DNA of 12,918 nucleotides. Source: Ilumatobacteraceae bacterium (GTDB lineage Bacteria > Actinomycetota > Acidimicrobiia > Acidimicrobiales > Ilumatobacteraceae). Every line of letters starts with the position of its first letter. Position 1 is the stretch's first letter. Made by a program: the position numbers and the translations under genes. The notes below the pieces were generated by a model. It made no database searches. It was given only the letters and a program-made list of their open reading frames with translations, and had not been told where the DNA came from. This document shows positions 5,042 through 12,918 of this stretch, piece by piece. The stretch covers positions 1 to 12,918 of the forward strand of contig JALRJT010000124.1 of the NCBI GenBank assembly GCA_023254985.1, in the 5' to 3' direction.

Positions 5042-6013
5042 ATGTCGATGTTGCCCGTTGCGGTTGACGCACTCGGGGGAGACAAAGCTCCCGCCGAAAT
5101 TCTTGCTGGTGCCAAGCAGGCTCACGCCGAAGGCATTCCCGTTCTCTTAGTCGGCCCTGCCGATCTTTCCGATTGTGGTGGCTTGCCACTGCACGTGGCG
5201 AGTGAGTTCATCGACATGCATGAAGAGCCGGCGAACGCCGTGCGCACGAAGAAGGACTCGACACTGGTGGTGTCCGCCGAACTCGTTCGCGATGGCAAGG
5301 CTTCGGCGATGATCTCTGCTGGCAACACCGGCGCAACGATGGCGTCTGCGCTCTTGCGCATGGGCCGTATCAAGGGCGTGAAGCGTCCTGCGATTGCGAC
5401 GCCGATTCCCGTTCCTGGCTCGACGCCGACCGTGATGTTGGATGCGGGTGCGAATGCCGAGGTCGAGGCCGAGTGGTTGACGCAGTTCGCGCTCATGGGC
5501 TCGGTGTATGCCAAGGCTCGTTTCGGCATCGCCCAACCGAAGGTTGGTCTGTTGTCGATCGGCGAAGAGCCGGGCAAGGGTGACTCGTTGCGCAAGGAGG
5601 CCTACGAGCTGTTGTCCGATGCGTCGCACATCAACTTCATCGGCAACGTCGAGGGCCGCGACATCATGACTGAGGACGTCGACGTCGTCGTCACCGACGG
5701 CTTCACCGGCAACGTTGCGTTGAAGACCCTTGAGGGCACGATGCGCACCATCGTCAAGGCGCTGTTCACCGCGATCGGTGCCCCCGAATACAAGGAGCAT
5801 GCCGATGCGATCATGCCGGCGCTGCTCGGGTTGTACGCGCAGTTCGATCCCGACACATACGGCGGGGCGATCCTGCTCGGCACCGACGGCGTATGCATCA
5901 TCTCGCACGGGTCGTCCAGTGCGCGGGCGATGCTGAACGGCATCAAGGTGGCCAAGGAAATGGTCGAGTGCGACATGGTCGGTCTCATCGCCGAGGCCGT
6001 CGCCCGCACGTGA
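5042..6013 (+). CDS. plsX: Phosphate acyltransferase PlsX
   Basis: PlsX converts acyl-ACP and phosphate to acyl-phosphate, which PlsY uses to acylate glycerol-3-phosphate in phospholipid synthesis; it is a peripheral membrane enzyme. The protein is 323 aa, the usual length. Diagnostic blocks are VAVDALGGDKAP near the N-terminus, SAGNTGATMA, LDAGANAE, GLLSIGEEPGKG, FIGNVEGRDIM, VVTDGFTGNVALKT and a GGAILLG/IISHG-SS end. The start is ATG at 5042, with a second ATG two codons on (5048) equally possible; the in-frame upstream extension overlaps rpmF and is rejected. The stop overlaps the rnc start by 4 bp (GTGA), indicating translational coupling. Genes such as acpP or fabD often found between plsX and rnc in other phyla are not here. 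Confidence 0.95.
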   Translation: MSMLPVAVDALGGDKAPAEILAGAKQAHAEGIPVLLVGPADLSDCGGLPLHVASEFIDMHEEPANAVRTKKDSTLVVSAELVRDGKASAMISAGNTGATMASALLRMGRIKGVKRPAIATPIPVPGSTPTVMLDAGANAEVEAEWLTQFALMGSVYAKARFGIAQPKVGLLSIGEEPGKGDSLRKEAYELLSDASHINFIGNVEGRDIMTEDVDVVVTDGFTGNVALKTLEGTMRTIVKALFTAIGAPEYKEHADAIMPALLGLYAQFDPDTYGGAILLGTDGVCIISHGSSSARAMLNGIKVAKEMVECDMVGLIAEAVART

Positions 6014-6708
6014 ACGAGTCCCTGCGCACGCTGTGCGCGCGGATCGGCTATCGGTTCGCCGATGAGAGCCTCGTCGAGACCGCGATGCGGCACCGTTCGT
6101 ACGTCGCGGAAAACGAGGGTGTCGAGTCCAATGAGCGCCTCGAGTTCCTCGGGGATGCGATCCTCGGTTGGGTCGTTGCCGACCTCGTGTATCGCGCGCA
6201 CGCCGACTTGCACGAAGGCAAACTCACGGACCTGCGCAAGAGCCTCGTGAATGCGGTTGCGCTCGCAGAGCTCGCCGAAGAACTTGGCGTCGGGGAGTGT
6301 CTGTTGCTCGGGCGCGGCGAGGAACAAGGTGCGGGTCGCACGAAGACTTCGATTTTGTCCGACGCACTGGAAGCGGTCTTTGGGGCGATCTATCTCGACT
6401 CCGATGCACTGTCCGCGTACCAGGTGCTGACGTCACTCATCGAGCCGCGTCTGCAAGGCGCAATCGACGGTCTCGATCGGCTGGATGCCAAGACCAGGTT
6501 GCAGGAGATGGCATCCAAATTGCTCGGCGAACAGGTGCACTACAAGATCGATGACGAGGGTCCAGACCACGACAAGACCTTCTACGCCACCGTGTTCGTC
6601 GGCGAACGCGAGCTCGGCTCGGGCGAAGGTCGCTCGAAGAAGGCGGCAGAACAACTCGCCGCCGAGATCGCCTGCGACACCCTCGCGCGCGAACACGCCA
6701 ACGACTGA
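6010..6708 (+). CDS. rnc: Ribonuclease III
   Basis: RNase III cuts double-stranded RNA, processing rRNA precursors and some mRNAs in the cytoplasm. At 232 aa it has normal family length. The nuclease domain carries the signature NERLEFLGDAIL (41-52); expected metal ligands E45, D49, D118 and E121 are all present (the latter two in SDALEAVFGAIYLD). A double-stranded RNA-binding domain follows at about 158-225, with the conserved end GEGRSKKAAEQLAA. The start is GTG at 6010, overlapping the plsX stop; it gives a family-like N-terminus MNESLRTLCARIGY. Upstream in-frame ATGs lie deep in plsX and are rejected. mutM follows after 2 bp. Confidence 0.95.
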   Translation: MNESLRTLCARIGYRFADESLVETAMRHRSYVAENEGVESNERLEFLGDAILGWVVADLVYRAHADLHEGKLTDLRKSLVNAVALAELAEELGVGECLLLGRGEEQGAGRTKTSILSDALEAVFGAIYLDSDALSAYQVLTSLIEPRLQGAIDGLDRLDAKTRLQEMASKLLGEQVHYKIDDEGPDHDKTFYATVFVGERELGSGEGRSKKAAEQLAAEIACDTLAREHAND

Positions 6709-6710
6709 TC

Positions 6711-7562
6711 GTGCCGGAGCTGCCCGAGGTCGAAACGGTGCGGCGCGGGATCGACCGCGTCGCACTGAACCGTCGCATCACGCGCGTCGAAGTCGGTCGC
6801 GAGCGCACGGTGCGCCGCACGAGTCGTGAGGCGTTGATCGACGGGCTGTCGGGTGCGCAGATCGTCGCCACCCGTCGCCACGGCAAGTACTTGCTGTGCG
6901 ACCTCGACTCGGGCGATGCGGTGATGATCCATCTGCGCATGAGTGGTCGCGTGCTCGTCGTCGACGCGGGTACGCCGCGACCACCACACACCCATGTCGT
7001 TGCGCACCTCGAGGCAACGAGTGAGTTCGCTCGCGGCGAGCTGTGGTTCGTCGACCCGCGCACCTTCGGCGAGGTCGTCGTGTTCGACCCCGAGCATCCC
7101 GAGGTGCTCGTGCCTGAACTCGCCCGGCTCGGCCCCGACCCGTTGGCGCCGGGGTTCACGCCCGAAGTGCTGGCCGAGCGGTTGCGGGGCAAGCGAACGA
7201 ACCTGAAAGCGACGCTTCTCGACCAGGGGGTGGTGGCGGGGATCGGGAACATCTATGCCGATGAGATCCTGCACCGGGCGAAGTTGAGCCCCCATCGCAT
7301 GGCGGGATCGCTGCGGCGCTCGACCATCGAGCGACTGCATGCCTCGATCGTGGCGGTGCTCGAGCGTGCCGTGGAGGCCGGTGGCAGCACGCTGACCGAC
7401 ACCCAATACGTGGATATCGAGGGGAACGAGGGGTGGTTCCAACTCGAGCATCGTGTCTATGGACGGGCCGGTGAATCGTGTCTCACGTGTCGCCGCGCGC
7501 GCATTTCGCGCACGACGCTTGCCGGTCGCACGACCTGTTACTGCGCGGTTTGTCAACGCTGA
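6711..7562 (+). CDS. mutM: Formamidopyrimidine-DNA glycosylase (Fpg/MutM)
   Basis: Bifunctional base-excision glycosylase/AP lyase that removes 8-oxoguanine and formamidopyrimidines. The protein is 283 aa. After removal of the initiator it begins PELPEVETVRRG, giving the catalytic P2 and E3, which fixes the GTG start at 6711. Other expected residues: K59 in HGKYLL, intercalating M77 with R117 and F119 in DPRTFG, N180 in GIGNIYADEIL, and a C-terminal zinc finger C257-x2-C260...C278-x2-C281 with finger arginine R273 in AGRTTCYC. All catalytic positions are intact. It sits 2 bp after rnc, the same rnc-mutM pairing as in mycobacteria. Confidence 0.95.
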   Translation: MPELPEVETVRRGIDRVALNRRITRVEVGRERTVRRTSREALIDGLSGAQIVATRRHGKYLLCDLDSGDAVMIHLRMSGRVLVVDAGTPRPPHTHVVAHLEATSEFARGELWFVDPRTFGEVVVFDPEHPEVLVPELARLGPDPLAPGFTPEVLAERLRGKRTNLKATLLDQGVVAGIGNIYADEILHRAKLSPHRMAGSLRRSTIERLHASIVAVLERAVEAGGSTLTDTQYVDIEGNEGWFQLEHRVYGRAGESCLTCRRARISRTTLAGRTTCYCAVCQR

Positions 7563-7603
7563 GAGGCGGCCGTTGAGATGTCGGGGCGTCCCGACACATC
7601 AAC

Positions 7604-7609
7604 TACTCT
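7604..7609 (+). promoter_or_regulatory. Candidate -10 hexamer ahead of smc
   Basis: TACTCT fits TANNNT and ends 11 nt before the smc GTG at 7621, in the 58-bp gap after mutM. No Shine-Dalgarno sequence precedes smc, so a near-leaderless internal promoter is plausible but weakly supported. Confidence 0.3.
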
Positions 7610-7620
7610 CGCTGTCTGAC

Positions 7621-10600
7621 GTGTTCCTCAAATCCCTGACCCTCAAGGGCTTCAAGTCCTTCGCCGACTCCACCACGATGGAGCTCGAGCCCGGCGTGAC
7701 CGTAGTCGTCGGCCCCAACGGCTCGGGCAAGTCCAACGTCGTGGACGCCATCGCCTGGGTGCTCGGCGCGCAGGCCCCGAAGGCCGTGCGCAGCCAGAAG
7801 ATGGATGACGTCATCTTCAACGGCACCGCCCGTCGACCCGCACTCGGTCGTGCCGAGGTGATGCTCACCATCGACAATTCCCAGGGGTTGTTGCCGATCG
7901 AGTTCTCCGAGATCACCGTCAGCCGCACGCTGTTCCGCTCCGGCGAGAGCGAGTATGCGATCAACGGCGTCGAGTGCCGACTGCTCGACGTACAGGAGTT
8001 GCTCTCGGACGCCGGCGTCGGTCGTCAGCAGCACGTCATCATCGGTCAGGGTCGCATCGACGAAGTGCTCAGCAACTCGCCCGAAGATCGTCGCGCGATC
8101 ATCGAAGAAGCAGCAGGTGTGTTGAAGCACCGCAAGCGCAAGGAAAAGGCCGAGCGTCGACTCGAGGGCACCGAGGCCAACCTGTTGCGCGCACAAGATC
8201 TGTTGCGTGAGGTGCGTCGCAACCTGAAGCCACTCGAGCGCCAAGCAGATGCAGCGCGTCGTCACGGTGCGTTGATCTCCGAGATGCGCGCACTGCAGTT
8301 GTATTTGGCAGGTCGCGAGATCGCGAGCTTCCAGTCGCGGCTCGCGAATCTGGCGAGTGACAAGCTCGCAGGTGAGGAGACCGAGCGCGCACTGCGCGCC
8401 AAGTTGTCGAGCCTGGACACCACGGTGATGGCCGCAGAAGCGCAGCTGTCGGCGCGCGGGGACTCGGGTGTGAACGACGAACTCGTGCGCATCGAACAAC
8501 TGCGTGGCCGTGCCAAGGGATTGCTCGCCGTCCTCGCCGAGCGTCGTCGCTCCGTCGAGCGCGATCGCGGCCAGTTGATGGACTCGGGCGTGGTCGCCAC
8601 CCTCGAGGCCGAGAGCTCGAAGTTGCGCGAAGACCTCGCCAAGGTGAACGAGCAGCTCGATGCGGTTGCGCGCGTCAATCCCGATTCGGTGATGGGTGGC
8701 GAAGCCTCCAACACTCTCGAAGAGGCCCGTGCCGCAACGCAGAAGGTCAACGAACTTACCGCCCAGGTGCGCGGACTCAACGAAGACATCGATCGTCTGC
8801 GCATCGCCGTCGAGACCGACGTGCGCAACGAGACCGATCTGTCGCTGCGCCTCGTGCAGGCCGATGCGGCACGCACCACGGCAGAGTCGGCAAGCGACGC
8901 AGCACTCGCGTTGTTCTCTACTGCGCAATCCGATGCCACTTCATCAGCTGCTCGTGCCGAGGCTCTTGCGCTCGCACTGGACGTGAACTCCGCGTCGGCG
9001 TCTGCGCTGCGCGAGGTCGAAGGCGCGCTCGGAACCTTGAACGATTTGATCGACATCGACGCCGACCGCCGCGTCGCGGTGCAGGTGGCACTTGGGGATT
9101 CGCTCTCCGGAGTTGTTGCCCAGAACGTGGAAGCCGCCCGCCGTGCGCTCCAGGAGCTACGTCAGTCGGGGAGCGTCGGCGCCGTGCTCGCGCTGAACGC
9201 GATCACCACCATTCCGTTCACCCCGGTGGTGAACAAGGGCCAGAGCCTGCGCGCCAATGTGCGCGCCAAGTCCGGCCCGCACGAGGTGCAGGTGAATCGA
9301 CTGCTCGATGTGTTGTTCTCGCGTGTGGTGTTCGTGCAGTCCTGGTCGGACGCCCTCGATGCGGCGATGTCGCACCCCGAGATGGTGGTCGTCACCGGTG
9401 ATGGCGATCGCTTCGCCTCGACCGGCATGCGCGTTGGTGCGAGCGGTGTCACCCAGAGCGCACTCGATGAGGCCAAGCGGCGCGCGGAACGCGCAGCCGA
9501 TGCACTCGTGCGCGCCGAGGCCGACTTAAACGATGCGCGCACCAAGCTCGCCCAGGCTCGCGATGCACATGCATCGGCACTCACCTTGCTCGAGCGTCAC
9601 CGAACCGCAGCCGGTGACAACTCGCGTCGACTCGCCGGCGCATATGACCACCTGCGCTCGGTCCAGGCCGAACTGCAGGGGTTGCTCTCGGTGTTGCGCA
9701 ACGACCTCGAGGTGAAGACTGCAGGTCTGCAGGAGCGTCGCCAGTTCCTCGAGTCACGACTCGCAGAGATCGACAACCGACTCGCCGCCGACGTGGACGC
9801 GCGCAATGCCGCAGCCGAACGCCGCCGCGGAGTGGAGCGCCAGCTCGCCGCACTCGAGCGTCTGTCGGCACTCGTCGAGCAACACGCGACCACGTTGGAT
9901 GTTCGCCAGGGTGAACTGCAAGAGATTCGTCGTCGCCAAAGCGATGAGGTGCGGGCGATCTCCCAGCGACTCGATGAGGCGCGCAAGGAACGCGCGGCAA
10001 ACGAGCAGTTGCTCGAGGAGCGCCGCGAGCGCAACCGTCGCGTGGACGTCGAAGAGGCCGAGGTGCGCATGCGTCTCGAGGCCACCGTCGAGGCATTGCG
10101 TCGTGACCATTCGTGCGAACCGCAGGCGGCGATGGACGCGCCGATGCCAGAGTTGCCCGATGGCGTGACCCCGATCGCCAAGGTGCGTGAACTCGAGCGC
10201 GAGTTGCGCTTGATGGGTCCGATCAACCCCCTCGCGCTGCAGGAATTCGACGAGTTGCAGAAGCGCCACACCTTCCTCGAGGAACAGCTCGAAGACGTGA
10301 AGAACACCCGTCGCGAGTTGATCAAGGTGATCAAGGAAGTCGACCGCGAGATCCAGACGACGTTCTCCTCTGCCTATGCCGACGTGAGTGAGAACTTCGC
10401 CCGTATCTTCAACGCGCTGTTCCCTGGTGGTCAGGGCAAGCTGATCCTGACTGCGCCGAACGACATCTTGAACACCGGTATCGAGATCGAGGCGCGCCCG
10501 CCGGGGAAGAACGTGAAGAAGTTGTCGCTCCTCTCGGGTGGTGAGCGCTCACTGACCGCGCTCGCGTTCCTGTTCGCGGTGTTCAAGAGTCGTCCATCCC

Positions 10601-10818
10601 CGTTCTATGTCATGGACGAGGCCGAGGCCGCGCTCGATGACGTCAACCTGCACCGCTTCCTCGCGCTCGTGAACGAGTTCCGCAAAGACGCACAGCTCCT
10701 CATCGTGTCGCACCAGAAGCGCACGATGGAGGCGGGCGACTGCTTGCTCGGCGTGACGATGCAGCCCGGCGGATCTTCGCGGGTCATCGTCGAGCGCGCG
10801 AGCGCCGCCTCCGCATAA
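7621..10818 (+). CDS. smc: Chromosome partition protein SMC
   Basis: SMC ATPase that compacts and segregates the chromosome, acting as a homodimer with ScpA/ScpB. N-terminal half-head: Walker A GPNGSGKSN (31-39) after the typical LKSLTLKGFKSFAD start. Then a coiled-coil arm (about 170-460), a hinge (about 465-607), a returning arm (about 608-855) and a C-terminal half-head with signature LSGGE (971-975) and Walker B FYVMDE (995-1000), D-loop ALDD (1004-1007). The arms are rich in Glu, Arg, Ala and Leu heptads. At 1065 aa it is about 100 residues shorter than usual bacterial SMCs (about 1150-1200), the loss being spread over both arms. The start is GTG at 7621; an in-frame upstream ATG at 7453 would add 56 residues overlapping mutM and is rejected. 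Walker B reads DEAEAALDD, where most bacterial SMCs have Val as the third residue. Confidence 0.95.
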   Translation: MFLKSLTLKGFKSFADSTTMELEPGVTVVVGPNGSGKSNVVDAIAWVLGAQAPKAVRSQKMDDVIFNGTARRPALGRAEVMLTIDNSQGLLPIEFSEITVSRTLFRSGESEYAINGVECRLLDVQELLSDAGVGRQQHVIIGQGRIDEVLSNSPEDRRAIIEEAAGVLKHRKRKEKAERRLEGTEANLLRAQDLLREVRRNLKPLERQADAARRHGALISEMRALQLYLAGREIASFQSRLANLASDKLAGEETERALRAKLSSLDTTVMAAEAQLSARGDSGVNDELVRIEQLRGRAKGLLAVLAERRRSVERDRGQLMDSGVVATLEAESSKLREDLAKVNEQLDAVARVNPDSVMGGEASNTLEEARAATQKVNELTAQVRGLNEDIDRLRIAVETDVRNETDLSLRLVQADAARTTAESASDAALALFSTAQSDATSSAARAEALALALDVNSASASALREVEGALGTLNDLIDIDADRRVAVQVALGDSLSGVVAQNVEAARRALQELRQSGSVGAVLALNAITTIPFTPVVNKGQSLRANVRAKSGPHEVQVNRLLDVLFSRVVFVQSWSDALDAAMSHPEMVVVTGDGDRFASTGMRVGASGVTQSALDEAKRRAERAADALVRAEADLNDARTKLAQARDAHASALTLLERHRTAAGDNSRRLAGAYDHLRSVQAELQGLLSVLRNDLEVKTAGLQERRQFLESRLAEIDNRLAADVDARNAAAERRRGVERQLAALERLSALVEQHATTLDVRQGELQEIRRRQSDEVRAISQRLDEARKERAANEQLLEERRERNRRVDVEEAEVRMRLEATVEALRRDHSCEPQAAMDAPMPELPDGVTPIAKVRELERELRLMGPINPLALQEFDELQKRHTFLEEQLEDVKNTRRELIKVIKEVDREIQTTFSSAYADVSENFARIFNALFPGGQGKLILTAPNDILNTGIEIEARPPGKNVKKLSLLSGGERSLTALAFLFAVFKSRPSPFYVMDEAEAALDDVNLHRFLALVNEFRKDAQLLIVSHQKRTMEAGDCLLGVTMQPGGSSRVIVERASAASA

Positions 10819-10821
10819 CCT
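10816..10821 (+). promoter_or_regulatory. Candidate -10 hexamer ahead of ftsY
   Basis: TAACCT overlaps the smc stop codon and ends 9 nt before the ftsY ATG. It fits TANNNT, and no Shine-Dalgarno sequence is present. Cotranscription from smc is equally possible. Confidence 0.3.
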
Positions 10822-10830
10822 GATCTCGCC

Positions 10831-11994
10831 ATGAGCCAGTCGCAGATCATCCTGCTCGTCCTCGCCATCGTTGGTGTCGCCTTCGGTATCGGCGTCGTTC
10901 TCATCGGTCGCCGCACCAAGCCCGCGCCGGCACCGCGCACGACGATTGCCCAAGAGCGCGCGACGACGACCGTCATAGACAAGCCGGTTGATGCACCGAT
11001 CATCGCCGAGCCCGTCGCTGTTGCACCCGTCATCGATGAACCAGTCGTCGTCGAAGCAGTCGTTGCTGAACCCGTCGTCGAGGAGCTCATCACGCGCTCG
11101 GTGCGCGACCGGTTGTCGAAGGCTCGTGGTGCGCTGTCTGGTGCCGTCGGATCGGTGCTCGGTCGCAGCGGAGTCGATCAGTCCACCTGGGACGACCTCG
11201 AAGAGGCGCTGTTGCGTGCAGACGTCGGCGTCAAGGTCTCGACTGCGTTGCTCGATGAGTTGCGTGGTCGTGTGAAGGCGAAAGAATTGACGACGCCGCA
11301 CGAGGTGATCGGTGCGTTGCGCTCGACGATGAAGTCGCGGCTTGCAGGTGCGTCGCGGGAGTTGAACTTCGATTCGTCGCTCGAGGGTCCGAACATCTGG
11401 TTGATGGTCGGGGTGAATGGTGCGGGCAAGACCACCAGCCTCGGCAAGATCGCAGCACAGCAGGTTGCCGCTGGTCACCGCGTGGTGATGGCGGCCGGTG
11501 ACACGTTCCGTGCAGCGGCGGGCGAGCAACTTGCGACGTGGGCGGAGCGTTCCGGTGCAGAGATCGTGCGTGGGGCAGAAGGTGGCGATCCGTCGTCGGT
11601 GATCTTCGATGCGGTGCAGAGCGCGGGTGCTCGCGGAGCAGACCTCGTGCTCGCCGACACCGCAGGTCGCTTGCAGAGCAACACGAACCTGATGGAAGAG
11701 TTGCGCAAGGTGCGCCGCGTGGCGGAAAAGGGCACGGGTCGAGTGACCGAGGTGCTGCTCGTGATCGATGCGACGACCGGCCAGAACGGTCTCGTGCAGG
11801 CGCGCCAGTTCGCCGACGCCACGCAGGTGACTGGGGTGGTGCTCACCAAGCTGGACGGCTCGGCCAAGGGCGGCATCGTGTTCGCGATCGAGACGGAGTT
11901 GTCGATTCCCGTCAAGTTGGTCGGTTTGGGAGAGACGATCGGCGACCTCGTCGCCTTCGACCCAGACGAATTCGTCGACGCCCTGTTCGACTGA
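10831..11994 (+). CDS. ftsY: Signal recognition particle receptor FtsY, membrane-anchored form
   Basis: FtsY docks the SRP-ribosome complex at the membrane through a GTPase complex with Ffh. It has 387 aa. A single N-terminal transmembrane helix (about 6-26) is followed by basic RRTK, a typical actinobacterial anchor unlike the amphipathic helix of E. coli. A low-complexity Pro/Val/Glu linker (about 30-85, with several EPV units) follows. The N domain runs about 86-180. The GTPase domain has G1 GVNGAGKTT (194-202), DTFRAAA (224-230), DTAGR (276-280), TKLDGSAKGG (339-348) and the C-terminal GLGETIGDLVAFD. All SRP-GTPase motifs are intact. It lies 12 bp after smc and 36 bp before ffh. Confidence 0.95.
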   Translation: MSQSQIILLVLAIVGVAFGIGVVLIGRRTKPAPAPRTTIAQERATTTVIDKPVDAPIIAEPVAVAPVIDEPVVVEAVVAEPVVEELITRSVRDRLSKARGALSGAVGSVLGRSGVDQSTWDDLEEALLRADVGVKVSTALLDELRGRVKAKELTTPHEVIGALRSTMKSRLAGASRELNFDSSLEGPNIWLMVGVNGAGKTTSLGKIAAQQVAAGHRVVMAAGDTFRAAAGEQLATWAERSGAEIVRGAEGGDPSSVIFDAVQSAGARGADLVLADTAGRLQSNTNLMEELRKVRRVAEKGTGRVTEVLLVIDATTGQNGLVQARQFADATQVTGVVLTKLDGSAKGGIVFAIETELSIPVKLVGLGETIGDLVAFDPDEFVDALFD

Positions 11995-12014
11995 GCCCAG
12001 CAGAGTCTCACCGA

Positions 12015-12020
12015 TAGCCT
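12015..12020 (+). promoter_or_regulatory. Candidate -10 hexamer ahead of ffh
   Basis: TAGCCT lies in a CCGATAGCCT 10-mer identical to the one in the candidate rpmF promoter. It ends 10 nt before the ffh ATG, giving a leaderless or very short leader. No clear -35 is seen. Confidence 0.4.
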
Positions 12021-12030
12021 TGCGCGCATC

Positions 12031-12918
12031 ATGTTCGAGTCACTGAGCGACCGCCTCGGCGGGGTCTTCAAGCGCCTGCGCGGCAAGGGTCGCCTGACCG
12101 AGGCCGAAGTCGACGAGGTGATGGGCGAGATTCGCACAGCACTCCTCGAAGCCGACGTGAACGTGGGCGTCGTGCGCGACGTCGTGGGCCGCATCCGCGA
12201 GCAGGCCGTCGGTTCGCAGGTGTCCGCCGCACTCGACCCGGGTCAGCAGATCGTCAAGATCGTGAACGCCGAGCTCGTGGCGATGCTCGGTGGCGAGACG
12301 CTCAAGATCTCGTACGCCTCACAGCCGCCAACGGTGGTGTTGATGGCGGGTCTGCAGGGTTCGGGTAAGACGACGAGCGCGGCGAAGTTGGCGTCATGGT
12401 TCCGCAGTCAAGGTCGCAATCCACTCCTCGTCGGAGCGGACTTGCAGCGACCGGCAGCAGTCGAGCAGTTGCGCGTGCTTGGCCAGCAATTGAACGTGCC
12501 GGTGTTCTCGCAACCCGGTGATCCGGTCGAGTGTGCTCGCGCGGGTCTCGCCGAGGCGCGCGACAAGGGTCGCGACGTATTGATCGTCGACACCGCTGGT
12601 CGACTCGCGATCGATGCCGAGATGATGCGCCAGGTGGCGGAGATCTCCGGTGCGGTCTCGCCGCACTACACGTTCCTCGTCGTCGATGCGATGACGGGTC
12701 AGGACGCGGTCACCGTGGCCAAAGCCTTCGACGAGACGCTCGCGATCACCGGCGTAATCCTGTCCAAGTTGGATGGTGATGCACGAGGTGGTGCCGCGCT
12801 GTCGGTGAAGCAGGTGATCGGCAAGCCGATCGCGTTCGCCGCCACGGGCGAGAAACTCGATGCGTTCGAGCAATACCACCCCGATCGCAGGGCGAGCCGC
12901 ATCCTCGGCATGGGGGAT
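12031..12918 (+). CDS. ffh: Signal recognition particle GTPase Ffh (SRP54), 3' truncated by window edge
   Basis: Ffh binds signal peptides and 4.5S RNA and pairs with FtsY for cotranslational targeting. The first 296 codons are present and open to the window end; the methionine-rich M domain is outside. The N domain starts MFESLSDRLGGVFKRLRGKG, the standard Ffh opening. The G domain shows G1 GLQGSGKTT (107-115), ADLQRPAAVEQL (about 137-148), DTAGR (187-191), SKLDGDARGG (245-254) and TGEKLDAFEQYHPDR (about 272-286), ending in LGMGD. No frameshift is seen. Placement directly after ftsY is compact; in mycobacteria several genes separate them. Confidence 0.95.
   Translation, partial: MFESLSDRLGGVFKRLRGKGRLTEAEVDEVMGEIRTALLEADVNVGVVRDVVGRIREQAVGSQVSAALDPGQQIVKIVNAELVAMLGGETLKISYASQPPTVVLMAGLQGSGKTTSAAKLASWFRSQGRNPLLVGADLQRPAAVEQLRVLGQQLNVPVFSQPGDPVECARAGLAEARDKGRDVLIVDTAGRLAIDAEMMRQVAEISGAVSPHYTFLVVDAMTGQDAVTVAKAFDETLAITGVILSKLDGDARGGAALSVKQVIGKPIAFAATGEKLDAFEQYHPDRRASRILGMGD

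Noticed and set aside
5147..5908. Minus-strand open frame opposite plsX
   Set aside because: Lies entirely over a conserved plsX and shows only Arg/His-rich antisense composition.
7453..7620. Upstream ATG start for SMC at 7453
   Set aside because: It overlaps the conserved zinc-finger end of mutM in another frame and adds 56 Arg-rich residues not seen in SMCs; GTG 7621 gives the standard N-terminus.
7603..8928. Long minus-strand open frame opposite smc (441 codons)
   Set aside because: High-GC codon usage leaves antisense frames open; the translation is compositionally odd and lacks any recognisable domain.
10549..11529. Minus-strand open frame opposite smc/ftsY (326 codons)
   Set aside because: Shadow of the sense genes; its Asp/Asn-rich stretch is the antisense of the FtsY Val/Glu linker.

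Overview
The window reads as chromosomal DNA of a high-GC actinobacterium. Four things suggest this: the housekeeping gene order rpmF-plsX-rnc-mutM-smc-ftsY-ffh; an FtsY anchored by an N-terminal membrane helix; GTG starts on several genes; and TANNNT hexamers close to start codons with few Shine-Dalgarno sequences, as in leaderless transcription. A secreted protein made of putative-Ig (He_PIG-like) repeats, plus plsX next to rnc, would fit Acidimicrobiia, but that class assignment is inference only. I see no mobile element, CRISPR array, tRNA or rRNA.

Left part (1-4640), accessory or regulatory in character. A two-component system is encoded on the minus strand: an OmpR-family response regulator (2078-1401) followed with zero gap by its sensor histidine kinase (1400-27). 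Divergent from it is a GT81-like glycosyltransferase resembling glucosyl-3-phosphoglycerate synthase (2233-3051). The 154 bp between them carries five GTGAC-type pentamers spaced 11, 10, 10 and 11 bp, the arrangement expected of an OmpR-family operator. After the glycosyltransferase comes a 268 bp gap rich in inverted repeats. It includes the same pentamer (as GTCAC) twice at 11 bp spacing, upstream of a secreted three-repeat Ig-like protein (3320-4597). That gene ends in a perfect 14 bp terminator-like hairpin. I infer a small regulon: kinase, regulator, sugar transferase and cell-surface protein.

Right part (4640-12918), core genome, all on the plus strand: ribosomal protein bL32, PlsX (phospholipid precursor synthesis), RNase III, MutM/Fpg DNA glycosylase, the SMC chromosome-organising ATPase, FtsY (SRP receptor) and Ffh (SRP GTPase, cut by the window edge). 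plsX/rnc overlap by 4 bp and rnc/mutM are 2 bp apart, so these are probably cotranscribed. rpmF has a recognisable promoter. smc, ftsY and ffh each have a TANNNT hexamer 9-11 nt before the start, which would allow internal promoters. The YceD/DUF177 gene that usually precedes rpmF is absent, and acpP/fab genes often found between plsX and rnc are also absent.

The most interesting signal is not a new gene. It is the matching, helically phased operator-like repeats in two separate intergenic regions of the left part, together with the densely structured 3052-3319 gap.
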